From: Cricetomys ansorgei
Lineage: Eukaryota > Chordata > Mammalia > Rodentia > Nesomyidae
Length of the DNA: 64,000 nucleotides
Assembly: GCA_026225945.1 (NCBI GenBank)
Contig: JAMJFZ010002890.1
Span: forward strand, 1-64,000
Direction of reading: 5' to 3'
Notes under the pieces: model-generated
What the model was told of the DNA's origin: nothing
Database searches by the model: none
The model's input: only the letters and a program-made list of their open reading frames with translations
Shown here: positions 53,572 to 62,929 of the stretch, in pieces
Layout of the letters: each line of letters opens with the position of its first letter
How positions within the stretch are numbered: position 1 is the first letter of the stretch
Translations under genes and position numbers: made by a program

Positions 53572-54738
53572 GTGGAATACATGAGAATGCAAACCTTGGT
53601 AGCAAAATTAGAACACTTAATGGAAGGAAGTAAAAGACTACCTCAGTCAGAGAATTCAGAGCCTACTGCTCCACCTTATAACACAATGTGGCAGCCGAAG
53701 ATTTTAAGAAAACCAACTATGGTTTATCCAGTAATTATAAACAGGACGCAGGGCTATGAGGAACTTGGATGGCAACCTACAGAAATGCTAGATTTAAAGA
53801 TTTTTAAAGAGGCAATAGTAGCCTATGGAATGCACTCTCCTTATGTGAAACAGATATTTAACAACTGGGCTGTTCAACACCGAGTCATTCCTCAAGATTG
53901 GAGGGACTTGGCAAAAGCTGTATTAGAAGTCGGTCCTCAATTACAATGGACTACATGGTGGAGAGAAGAAGCATTGGCAATAGAACAATGTAACCGAGCT
54001 AGAGGCGTTAATGTTTTCAAAGATCAGTTGATAGGTGAAGGTCAATATGCTGAGTTGGAAGTGCAGATTCAGTTTGATGATAATATTTTGGCTCAATGTC
54101 GTACAGCGGCATTAAATGCTTGTGATAAAGTTGAAGAGCCAGGAAAAAAGTCTGAGTCATTTACTAAGATCATGCAAGGTCCAAATGAGCCATTCACTGA
54201 TTTTTTACAGAGATTGACTTCTGCTTTCCATAAGACAATTTCAGACTCAGAAGCAAGGGAAGTGGTAATTAAATCTCTGGCGTTTGAAAATGCTAATTCA
54301 GAATGCCAAAAGGCAATAAGGCCATTAAAAGCAACTTCTTTGGATCAATGGATTAAAATTACTACTGACACTGGATCCAATGCTTACAATGGCACTATGA
54401 TTGGACAAGCAATTGTTCAAGGCCTTAAAAATCCAAAGGTCAGATGTTTTGGCTGTGGAAAGTCAGGTTATTTTAAAAAGGACTGTAGACAAATGGATCC
54501 TAGAAATAATGTTTTCTCTGATAATAATCCAGGAAGAAAACCTCAGTTTCCTGGTATATGTAGAAGGTGTGGAAAAGGCAGACATTGGTCTAATGAGTGT
54601 AGATCTGTAACCGATATTCAAGGCAATTCCTTGCTGTCGGGAAACGCCTTTGGGGGCCCAACTCAGACCCCTGTCACAGAAAACATGAGCCAACAATTTC
54701 TTACCAGCAACGGATTAACTCACCCTCAGAGAGATTAA
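53572..54738 (+). CDS. gag: capsid-nucleocapsid frame, element 2 (388 codons)
   Basis: An open frame from a GTG at 53572; the first ATG is at 53581. It contains a TAPPY motif (about residue 33), capsid sequence ('YGMHSPYVKQIF', 'VIPQDWRDLAKAV'), the major homology motif 'QGPNEPFTDFLQRL' (about residues 202-215), and two zinc knuckles near residues 291 and 332. In the first, the metal-binding histidine is a tyrosine (CFGCGKSGYFKKDC); the second, CRRCGKGRHWSNEC, is canonical. Gag would build the particle and bind RNA. The natural N-terminus with the membrane segment is lost upstream. The C-terminus overlaps the protease frame, which lies in the -1 phase, as expected for this class. Confidence 0.85.
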   Translation: MEYMRMQTLVAKLEHLMEGSKRLPQSENSEPTAPPYNTMWQPKILRKPTMVYPVIINRTQGYEELGWQPTEMLDLKIFKEAIVAYGMHSPYVKQIFNNWAVQHRVIPQDWRDLAKAVLEVGPQLQWTTWWREEALAIEQCNRARGVNVFKDQLIGEGQYAELEVQIQFDDNILAQCRTAALNACDKVEEPGKKSESFTKIMQGPNEPFTDFLQRLTSAFHKTISDSEAREVVIKSLAFENANSECQKAIRPLKATSLDQWIKITTDTGSNAYNGTMIGQAIVQGLKNPKVRCFGCGKSGYFKKDCRQMDPRNNVFSDNNPGRKPQFPGICRRCGKGRHWSNECRSVTDIQGNSLLSGNAFGGPTQTPVTENMSQQFLTSNGLTHPQRD

Positions 54739-55223
54739 AACATGTAGTGCCTGGTGCTAAAGACATTAAGGCTCTAGACTTTACTATCAAGGACAGTGGT
54801 AAATTAAAAAGTACTGAAAAACAGGTATTTTGGCAAGCAACTATAAATGATCAGAGACCTAAGTTAAAAGTACAGATTAATGGAATTTTGATTGAAGGAT
54901 TGTTAGACACGGGAGTGGATGTAACAGTCATTTCAAAAGACTCCAGGAATTCTAACTGGCCTCTTCAAGAGGTAACTACTCAGCTCTTAGGAACTGGAAC
55001 ATTTTCTCAGTTAAAACAGAATATAACAGGTGTAAAATGCACAGGACCAGAAAGTCAAATAGGAAATATAAGACCATATGTCGCAGATCTAGCTATAAGT
55101 TTATGGGGAAGAAACCTATTAAGACAATGGAATGTACAGATTAACATTCCTTTAATCTCACACACAACCTGTAAGATTCGAGATGCTATTGATAAAGATA
55201 TTAAAAAAATTTATCAAAAATAA
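54700..55223 (+). CDS. pro: aspartic protease, element 2
   Basis: Open in the -1 frame relative to gag from inside the gag end to TAA at 55223. The active site reads 'IEGLLDTGVDVTVIS', with DTG intact; the following residue differs from the common DTGA. The end 'ISLWGRNLLRQWNVQINIP' matches element 1. Without a complete pol downstream, the product could only process Gag. I saw no clear slippery heptamer. Confidence 0.8.
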
Positions 55224-55870
55224 TCACAGACTGTCAAGGTTGTCCATAAGCAGGACAGAACAGATATTGATAATAATTCTCAGCCTGTTAAAAGGTATCA
55301 ATGGAAAGTCATTCCCCAAGAATTCTCAGATAGTACCACCTTATGTCAATATTTTGTACAAAAGCCACTGAAAGTTAATATCTGGTTTAATGAACCTACC
55401 ATTGGGTTAACTACTCAAGAGTTAAATAATTCATTTCAAGCATTGAACGGTGATTCATATTTAAACAGACAAAAAGTTTAACAACAACAGAAAAGGAGTT
55501 AATTCAGGAAGGAAGCAGATTACAGAATGCATATGTAAATTACCTAGATCTCAAGCTTGATTGTATGCTTTCTGATTGTTCGTCAGCTGAGCTTATGATA
55601 CAAAAGGAGGACAATATTTTAAAATGGATCGTTACACAAAGTGACTCAGAAAGCTTGGGCAGAATCTACACTGCCTGTGTTAGAGTTTTTCTCTCAGCAG
55701 CTGCTTGCCTATGGTTCTTAAATAACAAGCTTCGCTATGTTCAGGAGTTTGGACCAAAACTTCAGCCAACTGGTCCTGGTCCTCCAGGGAATTGGTATTT
55801 GGTTTTATGTGGTTGGCAAGAAAGATTTATTTTACTTATAGTTGGAAGTTTGTTTATGGTTAATGTTTGA
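55224..55870 (+). pseudogene. pol remnant and unassigned hydrophobic tail, element 2
   Basis: The RT fragments are the same as in element 1 ('YQWKVIPQEFSDSTTLCQYF', then 'EPTIGLTTQELNNSFQAL'), with an extra 1-base loss near 55470. The last 101 codons (from 55565) are open and end with 'RIYTACVRVFLSAAACLWF', a 'PTGPGPPGNWY' turn and a terminal hydrophobic 'ERFILLIVGSLFMVNV'. This suggests a membrane protein end, perhaps env-derived, which I cannot identify. Confidence 0.7.
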
Positions 55871-57101
55871 AAAAAGTTCCAAACTTCCTGGTTTGTCATG
55901 GACTACAAAACCCATAAAGCATTGCAGTGACTAGCTGTTTCTGTTATCAGCCACAGCTACAACTCCTGAGGCTGGCATGTTAAATGAATGTCCAGCAAGA
56001 AAGGTACAAATTGTTGGATTTTAATATTATACATGATAAATAAAACTTAAGCTAAAATTTAAAAAAGAAAGGGGTATAGGATAAATCTATAATTGGCTAT
56101 TATAACCTCAAATTAAAAAAAATTAAAAAATTCAATTTTAAAAGATAATGTTTAAGCATTTTGCTCTAATAATAGCCTGGAGTGTGAAGACTCCACCCCA
56201 TGTCGGGGAAAGGTTGTCCTTTTGTCTTTTCAGAAATGAAACATCCAATTAAGAGTATCCAGAGACTACCCGACTGAAGAGAGACATCAGAGTGTGCGGG
56301 TTACTGTCCAGCCTTCAACCTCAAAATGGATCATTGAAGGCCTTCCTAGCTGCCTTGCTCCTGTGCTGCTTATAAACCAGAGGCCATGGATTACAAAAAA
56401 ATTGAATTCCCCAGCTAAATACAGAGGCTGGCAGTCAGAGATGGGATATGAGAATTATGACGTGAATTTCCCTAGACAGAGTGCTGATCATGCTATCAGT
56501 AACGTGGACAGGTAATTTTCATCATTCATTAATTCTCTCCTAAGACAGACACAGTCATCTTGAAAAGGGGAAATTTGGGAAGCTATTGGCTTCATATCTT
56601 GTCCTCTGAAATCATCTTGGAGATGACTCTGCAGCTGAAAAGGGAGCCTGTTTTGAAAATTTGAGGCAGCTCTCACAGTGCTCAACTGTGATACAGATGC
56701 AAATACCTGCCTGCAGGGAGTCTGTTTTGCCAAACAGACCAGTGGAAATTGAGGCAGTTTTCACAGTGCTCAAACTGTGATGATGAAGATGCAGATACCT
56801 GCTGACATTTGAACTGCACGAGCATTTTGCTAAACATTGAACTATTATGAATAATTGGCGAACTTTTCAAAGACATATGAACTACACAGGCATTTTGCTA
56901 AACATTTATGAACAATTGGTGAACTTTTATTAACAACTGGTGAACTTTGGACTTGATACTTGGTGTTATGGGACAGTTACATTTGAACTGCATGAGCAGT
57001 CTGCTGAAATTTGGACTTGGTATTTGACAGACTATAACTTTGTATCTTAGCTACTTTTGTTTGAGTCAATATTGTTCTTATTGTAAACAAGAAGGGTGAC
57101 A
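55871..57101 (+). other. noncoding 3' region, element 2
   Basis: It parallels element 1: an internal polypurine-like AAAAAAGAAAGGGG (56061-56074), the acceptor-like 'TTTTGTCTTTTCAG' (about 56,220-56,233) and the TGAACTTTTATGAACAATTGG repeats (56,840-56,945). It additionally holds a duplication of about 80 bp ('TTGAGGCAGxxxTCACAGTGCTCAA', at about 56,660 and 56,741). Confidence 0.6.
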
Positions 57102-57523
57102 GGTTGTGGGAGATTTTAGTTATGAAGCAAGTAAAGGATTCACTGCCTACCAGTAAACAAAGGAGTGGTCTATACGGCTCTCCACAAGAATGAGACATTC
57201 TTTAGCTTTAAGGCAGATGAAGGTTAGGCTCCATTGATTTGTATATTGGAAGGCTGGGTGGAGACAGAGAGGATTTGGAATAAAAAAGAACTAGGTCAAG
57301 GGCATAGAAGGAAGGAGAGAGACAGACAGCAGAGAACAAGGAAGAAGCAGCTAGGAGAGGAGAACCAAGAGGAGAGCATGGGGTGAGGAAGCGATGGAGT
57401 GAGCTGTTTGCCTAGCTGCCCAGATATAGAATTCCCTGAGATTTGATATGGTATGTGATTAGTAAAGAGCATTGGAAATTCAAAGCTGGACTCTCCGATA
57501 AGCGCCATAACTTTAATTTAACA
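57102..57523 (+). repeat. 3' LTR, element 2, with internal deletion
   Basis: It lacks the 26 bases between 'GATTTTAGTTAT' and 'GAAGCAAGTAAAGG' that all other LTR copies here have. It ends TTTAACA. Confidence 0.85.
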
Positions 57524-57930
57524 TTGATGATGGATACTGAGAATCAATAAGCTTCCCATCAAAGAAAATCCCAGGATCTCATGACTTCAATACTGAAATC
57601 TATCAAATGCTCATGAACCAATGGATTCCCCATAATTCCTACCAGAAAAAGTCAAAGAAGAGGCAACATTTTCTAACTAATTTCACAAGTCCAGCAGTAA
57701 AAAAAATCAGACAAGGACATCATTGAAAAGGACGCTACACATCCCAGGATTAAGAAGAATCTGCATAAGAACTACAGCTCAGAGAGACTTGCCCATACCA
57801 CTCATGAAGCCAATGAGTATGGCGTCCTGCTGCCTAGGTGATTCTAATGCCTCTCATACACAAAAGCAAAAGGCTGGAGGTGGGACAGACTTTTATATTT
57901 GTTGGAGCTCCCTTGGAATGAGCTAAATAA
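57524..57930 (+). mobile_element. LINE relic, right of element 2
   Basis: The sequence 'AAAGAAAATCCCAGGATCTCATG', 'CCAGAAAAAGTCAAAGAAGAGGCAAC' and 'AAGTCCAGCAGTAAAAAAAATCAG' continues the LINE-like DNA that ends at 51,258. It is too decayed to place precisely. Confidence 0.4.
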
Positions 57931-58810
57931 TTTCTCGGGATTGGCCTCAGCTACATAGGGCATGGAATATTGTGAAACAGTCTGACAAAAATCCCAAGAT
58001 GCTTCCAAGGGTAGAATGTTGGATGCAAAAACCTTTGAGAAGCTGATGGAATGTTAGCTCTACTTCTATGCCTCCAGAATAAGCAAAAGACCAAGATTAT
58101 GATTCAGGCATGTGCATTTTTTTCTAGTTATTTCAATTTTGATAACATCAGGATCTGTAAAACTCTGGCCCTCTAATATTGTCCATTCCTCACAGTGTTG
58201 GAAGGCATGGTTTTAAAGAAGGAATCCAAGCAATGTGATATCTATCAAGATGAAAATATAGCATGGTACTCCTAGCCTCCTTATATGACATCGGAGACTA
58301 GGAAACAGTGCTGATAGAGATTGCTGAAGAACTAATGAACAGTAAGGGAAAAGAAAGTCCCAGGGATGTGTAATTAAAAGCTACTGCTTACACTGAGTAA
58401 AAATGGCCAAGTAATGGAGGCAACCAAGCAGATATGGTTCTTCCTTACAATAAATATCATATCATACTGATAGGGCTGAACTCATCATGGGATCTCAATA
58501 TTATGTAAAGCAGTCAGCCCTCCAGCTCTTCCTAGATTGACTCTTCCTGTCCTTGAAGAAATCAGACACTGTGACAGTATTCATCTGTCAGAAGTTGCAG
58601 ACACTCGGTCGGCTGTTTATGAAGACGAAAAAGAGATGATGTCTTTTTCATTATAGTAATTCAGGGTTCCACAGTTAAGCTCTTGGATGCTACAGGGGAC
58701 ACAGTAGGTGGTGGCATTTGTCATAGTATTCACAGACATATATGTTTTGTACCTGGATCAGTAGAAACTGTATTGGCCAAACAGATCACACCATATGGAG
58801 AGATTTAGCA
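57931..58810. other. no gene seen
   Basis: Unique-looking DNA. Confidence 0.4.
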
Positions 58811-58811
58811 T

Positions 58812-58896
58812 CGTAAACAATCCCTAGGATTGAACTCAGAATATCAAGTTTGGCAGCAATCATCTTCACCTGCTAAGCCATATTGCCAGTCCTAGA
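58812..58896 (-). mobile_element. B2/B3 head fragment, antisense
   Basis: 'TAGGATTGAACTCAGAATATCAAG' and 'CACCTGCTAAGCCATATTGCCAGTCC' are a reversed tRNA-like B2 head. Confidence 0.6.
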
Positions 58897-58899
58897 TCA

Positions 58900-59690
58900 C
58901 TTTAAATTTTTTTTTTTACATATCGTACTTTATAGCATCCTAAAAAATAACTTACCACCAACTTTATAAAGTAACATAAAATCCTCAAATTATGAGGAGC
59001 AAAACCAAACCATGTGATTAACAGAAAGAAAATTCTTACAGCAGCTTTTGACAAACCAGGTCCTCACACACATTATTTTCATGTTCTACCACTGAGCTTT
59101 ATGCCCAGCCTTAATTTCAGCGTTGACTCCAGACGAAAGAGTAGGTTTCAATGTCATGTGATACTTGAAGTACTACCATAGCAACTAACCAGAGTCAAAA
59201 GAGTATGACACCTGTTTCTGGTTATGTTCATGAAGGAAGTAATTGGTGAAACAATGACACCTGTGACTCCAACTAGTTGAGAAATGTGCTGTGACAGACA
59301 GCACAAGGAAGATCTCTCACCAGGCACCGCCACAGTGCTTGGCTGGGAAGTGGGGACACTCACAGAGAAGAGTAAGAACTGAGAATGCATAGCAAACACA
59401 CCAGCAAGCCCACGAACACAATGTTCAGTATCTCAGTTCGTAAAGGTTGTTACATCAGACTGTAAACACTGAAAAGAGAAATACTCAGGAGTTCATTTTA
59501 TAACCTGCAGCCTTTATAATAGTGTAGACAAGTTAGAGATCACATTAGGGGTTCAGAACAAATGCAGGATTGCTCATCCAGGCACTGAATGCACACGATG
59601 CAGTACACAGGGTCTGCCTGAGACCTAAAGAGCTTCAAGTAGAGCAGATGGGCAGAGTGGGATGGTGATGGTGCTGATGGTGACTATAAT
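58900..59690. other. no gene seen
   Basis: No recognised element. Confidence 0.4.
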
Positions 59691-59691
59691 G

Positions 59692-59990
59692 TTTGTGAGT
59701 GTGCACACGTGCAGGTGCATATCCATGTGTGTACACATGGATATGGAGATCAAAGGTCAGTGTTAAGTGCTTTTCTATAGTGTTCTCCATCTTATTTATT
59801 GGCACAGAGTCTCTCCCTAAACCTGAGGGATCCTCACAATGGGGTTAGACAGTTGGCTAGAACTTTGGCTCTAGGTTCCAGGCACACACTGCCCCACAGA
59901 GCATTTCATGGAGCTGATGGATATCCCAATTCAGACCTTAGTGCTTGTGCAGGAAGCACCTTAGTGATTGAGCTCTCTGCAAAACAGGAA
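59692..59990 (-). mobile_element. B4/RSINE1-type SINE, antisense
   Basis: 'GTGCATATCCATGTGTGTACACATGG', 'GGAGATCAAAGGTCAGTGTTAAGTGC', 'TCTCCCTAAACCTGAGGGATCC' and 'AAGCACCTTAGTGATTGAGCTCTC' follow the family order. The 77-codon frame here is incidental. Confidence 0.55.
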
Positions 59991-59994
59991 TACG

Positions 59995-60545
59995 TTCTGC
60001 ACCTCGATATATTGCATGGTTTTGATAAATAATGCCAAAGTTACAAGAATTTACTCTCACTCATTATTCTCATCTTACTTTCAAACAGCCTTGATTTGAA
60101 GTTTGGGTGTTTTCTACTATACTATTTTGAAAAGGAGTGAAAATAAATCACCATGATTCAGAAAATAGCCATAACAAGAACTGATTTCTCAATGACATTT
60201 CACAGAAGCCATTAACTTAATAATGGTTACTAAGAACACAAAGTTGTTCCAACAGATTTCTGACTCCACATGCAATTTTAGTTCTCAAGAGGAAACCAAA
60301 CGCAAACAACTCTTTTTTGCCATATTAACTGGGACGTAATATTGTAGGTTATAAACGTGTCTATTGCTTCAGAACATTTTCATCTTACTGGAGAGAAAAA
60401 AATGCTATATTCAATTAAATAATGTATACTGTTAGGTATATCTACTATTTTATAAATTCCTTTTATCACACTAGAAAAACATTGTCTCATTTTCCAGGTT
60501 TCTACACATATAATTTAAACTGAACTATCTTTAAATGTTTCTTTT
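59995..60545. other. no gene seen
   Basis: A/T-rich unique-looking DNA. Confidence 0.4.
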
Positions 60546-60554
60546 TACCATGCT

Positions 60555-60742
60555 ACGTGTGTGTATGAGAGTCTGTATATGTGTACACACACCTGTGTTC
60601 TCACAGAGGCCAGAGGAAGTGTTGGATCCCTTGAACAGGACTTACAGACATGACCTGCATGACATGCATGATAGGTATGAAAATCAGGTCTGATGGTAAA
60701 GCAATAAGTACTCTTAAGGACTGAGCCATCTCTCTTGCCCCA
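60555..60742 (-). mobile_element. B2/B3 SINE, antisense
   Basis: 'CAGAGGCCAGAGGAAGTGTTGGATCCCTTGAACAGGACTTACAGAC' and 'AAGGACTGAGCCATCTCTCTTGCCCC'. Confidence 0.75.
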
Positions 60743-60744
60743 AG

Positions 60745-61480
60745 GCTAAATGGATTTCCAAGGGTCCAATTGGTAGTACATTAGTAGAAGTTCTGGGCCC
60801 CATCCCACAACATGTCCCCAGCACTGTGTGTTATTTAAGCACTTAGTGCGTATATCTAGTAATCTAACGTATCTCTGCCTCTATGATTTCCACTAATCAG
60901 CAGATGGATAAATTCCAAAATGCTGCTCAAAAATTGTTTTATCTTTTCTGGGGACAAATTCTGAGAGACAATTCCTACTTTACAGGGGGCCTCACTACCA
61001 CAAAGGCAATTGCATCTCCCACTGTCTCATGTTCAGTCTTCCAGCTTGGTCCTGAGAAACTGCAATCCCTCCCAGGAAGCAAATTTGCTGCCTGTTGCAG
61101 GGACTAACACCAACATTACTGTCTCCTATATCACTACAGAACAGTCTTCCTGACACAGCATCACCTCCTTCCTCTCGTCCTCTGGAAATGCAACATGAGC
61201 ATCATGGGATAAACTAGAAACAAACTGTTCAGCAGGTGCTCACAGCTTTTGAACAGGTCATCAAAATTTTTTAAGTATCCTAAAATAAATGTTTCCAAGT
61301 TTAGAAGTGTTTGATATGTCTCAGTATTTCACTCTACAGTAGTCTCTTTTCAGCTGCACACATTCTGCAGAAGCCCAATTTTAGCCATTATTTAAAAGTT
61401 CAGGCATCTAATTGGGGTTGGTACAGCACAAACCAGATACAGCTATGAGATTTATTATGCAGCTGATCTTTTTAAAGGGT
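60745..61480. other. no gene seen
   Basis: A weak ID-like patch at 60770-60840 is the only hint. Confidence 0.35.
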
Positions 61481-61484
61481 TCCA

Positions 61485-61685
61485 CTTATTTTTATTGTGC
61501 TTATTTTTATTTGTGCATGTCTGTGCATGTAAGTGCAGTGCCTGCAGGGTTCAGAGGAGGCAGTCAGATGCCCTTGGACTGGAGTTACAGTCCACTGTGA
61601 GCTGATGTTTGTACTGGCAACCAAACTCAGACCTTCTAGTGGCAAGCAATCTTTACCACTGAGCCATCTATTTCTCCAGGCCCAG
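61485..61685 (-). mobile_element. B2/B3 SINE, antisense
   Basis: 'CAGATGCCCTTGGACTGGAGTTACAGTCCACTGTGAGC' and 'TTTACCACTGAGCCATCTATTTCTCCAGGCCC'. Confidence 0.8.
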
Positions 61686-61689
61686 TTTT

Positions 61690-62220
61690 GAGGGTTTTTA
61701 AAAATGGATTAATGAATTATAAATTGCTATTCAAAAATATTGACAATATTGTTAAGAATTCTTACTATGTAAACTAATGACTTTCCAGTCTTCCAAGCTA
61801 GAAACCACAATTTTTGATAGGTCTATGCCTCGTACTCTCAGTAAATCACCAAAATCAATCCTTTGAATGTTAGATGTGGCACTATAATTCACTTTCCATT
61901 AATCTCCATGCTTTAGGCTCTCAGACCGAGTGCAAAGATTTCTCCATGGTCACTAAAATCCTGGAGCATTTCTTACACCAGACAGGAAATCGTTTTTATT
62001 AAGAGCAAAGAAAAGTATGCTTCTCCTATTGAACATCTGAACTCTCCAAAGAGTCTGAGATGGAACTTTGATGGCTCATGTGAATGCAAAGATCCTCACA
62101 ATGATGGCTTCTACTCATCCCTGTCCTCTCACCTTTGAAGTCACTCTGCTTCTGCCACCAGGATGGTTCATCTTTTCTTTCTTTCTTTTTTTTGGGGGGG
62201 TGGGGGGAGGAAGTGGGTGA
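61690..62220. other. no gene seen
   Basis: No recognised element up to a T/G-rich run at 62175-62225. Confidence 0.4.
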
Positions 62221-62225
62221 GGGGG

Positions 62226-62372
62226 AGTTTTTGAGACAGGGTCTCTCTGTTGTAACTCTGGCTATCCTGGAACTCACTCTGTAGTCAAAGCTGGCCTTGA
62301 ACTCACAGAGATCCTACTGCCTCTGCCTCCTGACTGCTTGGATTAAAAGCATGTGCCACCACCACTCAGGGG
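62226..62372 (-). mobile_element. B1 SINE, antisense
   Basis: 'GAGACAGGGTCTCTCTGTTGTAACTCTGGCTATCCTGG' and 'AAAAGCATGTGCCACCACCACTC'. It belongs to the GTTGTAAC subtype. Confidence 0.9.
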
Positions 62373-62431
62373 ATCATCATTTCTTGAATGTACCAAGACC
62401 TTCCAGAGCCCTATTCCTGTATATAAATACT

Positions 62432-62640
62432 CTCGGGGCTAGAGAGATGGCTCTGCATTTAAGAGTTCCTGCTACTCATCCAGAAGGCATGGGTTTCATT
62501 CCTAGCTTCCATGTTGAGTTGCTCATAACTACTTGTACCTCCAGTTCCCGGGGATCTAGTACCCTGGTCTCTGTAGGTACCACACATGGCATACACAACA
62601 CAGACATGTACAAGTATACAGACATATAAGTTTTTTTTCT
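62432..62640 (+). mobile_element. B2/B3 SINE
   Basis: 'CGGGGCTAGAGAGATGGCTCTGCATTTAAGAG' head, 'TTCCCGGGGATCTAGTACCCTGG' body, and an ACAGACATATAAG tail. Confidence 0.85.
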
Positions 62641-62744
62641 TATCTCCAAAATTTGCTTTTGTGCCCCAAACAACTTCCTTTCTACCTTGCTGTGATAGTG
62701 AATGATCACTGTCAACATGACGGTATTTTATGGAAATATCCCCT

Positions 62745-62925
62745 CTAGCCAGGCAGTGGTGGCCCACACCTTTAATCCCAGCACAGAGCCAGGCAAGTCT
62801 CTGTGAGTTTTGAGGCCAGCCTGGACTATAGAGTGACGTCCAGGACAGCCTGAGTTACAACAGAGAAACCTTGTCTCAAAAGAAAATAGAAAGAAAGAAA
62901 CGAAAAGAAAGGAATAAAAAAAAGA
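62745..62925 (+). mobile_element. B1 SINE with A/G tail
   Basis: 'AGCCAGGCAGTGGTGGCCCACACCTTTAATCCCAGC' and 'GAGTTACAACAGAGAAACCTTGTCTC', followed by an AAGAAAG tail. Confidence 0.9.
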
Positions 62926-62929
62926 AGGA

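Larger units (their letters stand above)
51265..57523 (+). mobile_element. class II ERV element 2 (same family as element 1)
   Basis: A 6,259-bp element with LTRs at 51265-51734 and 57102-57523. The LTRs are clearly more divergent than those of element 1, with many single-base indels, and the 3' LTR has a 26-base deletion near its start and a changed first base (GGTTG for TGTTG). Inside are a long purine-rich leader, a 388-codon gag frame, protease, the same shortened pol as element 1, and a noncoding 3' region. About 1.0 kb of leader is present here and absent in element 1, including a diverged second copy of the 5' gag region. It inserted into an old LINE. Confidence 0.85.
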
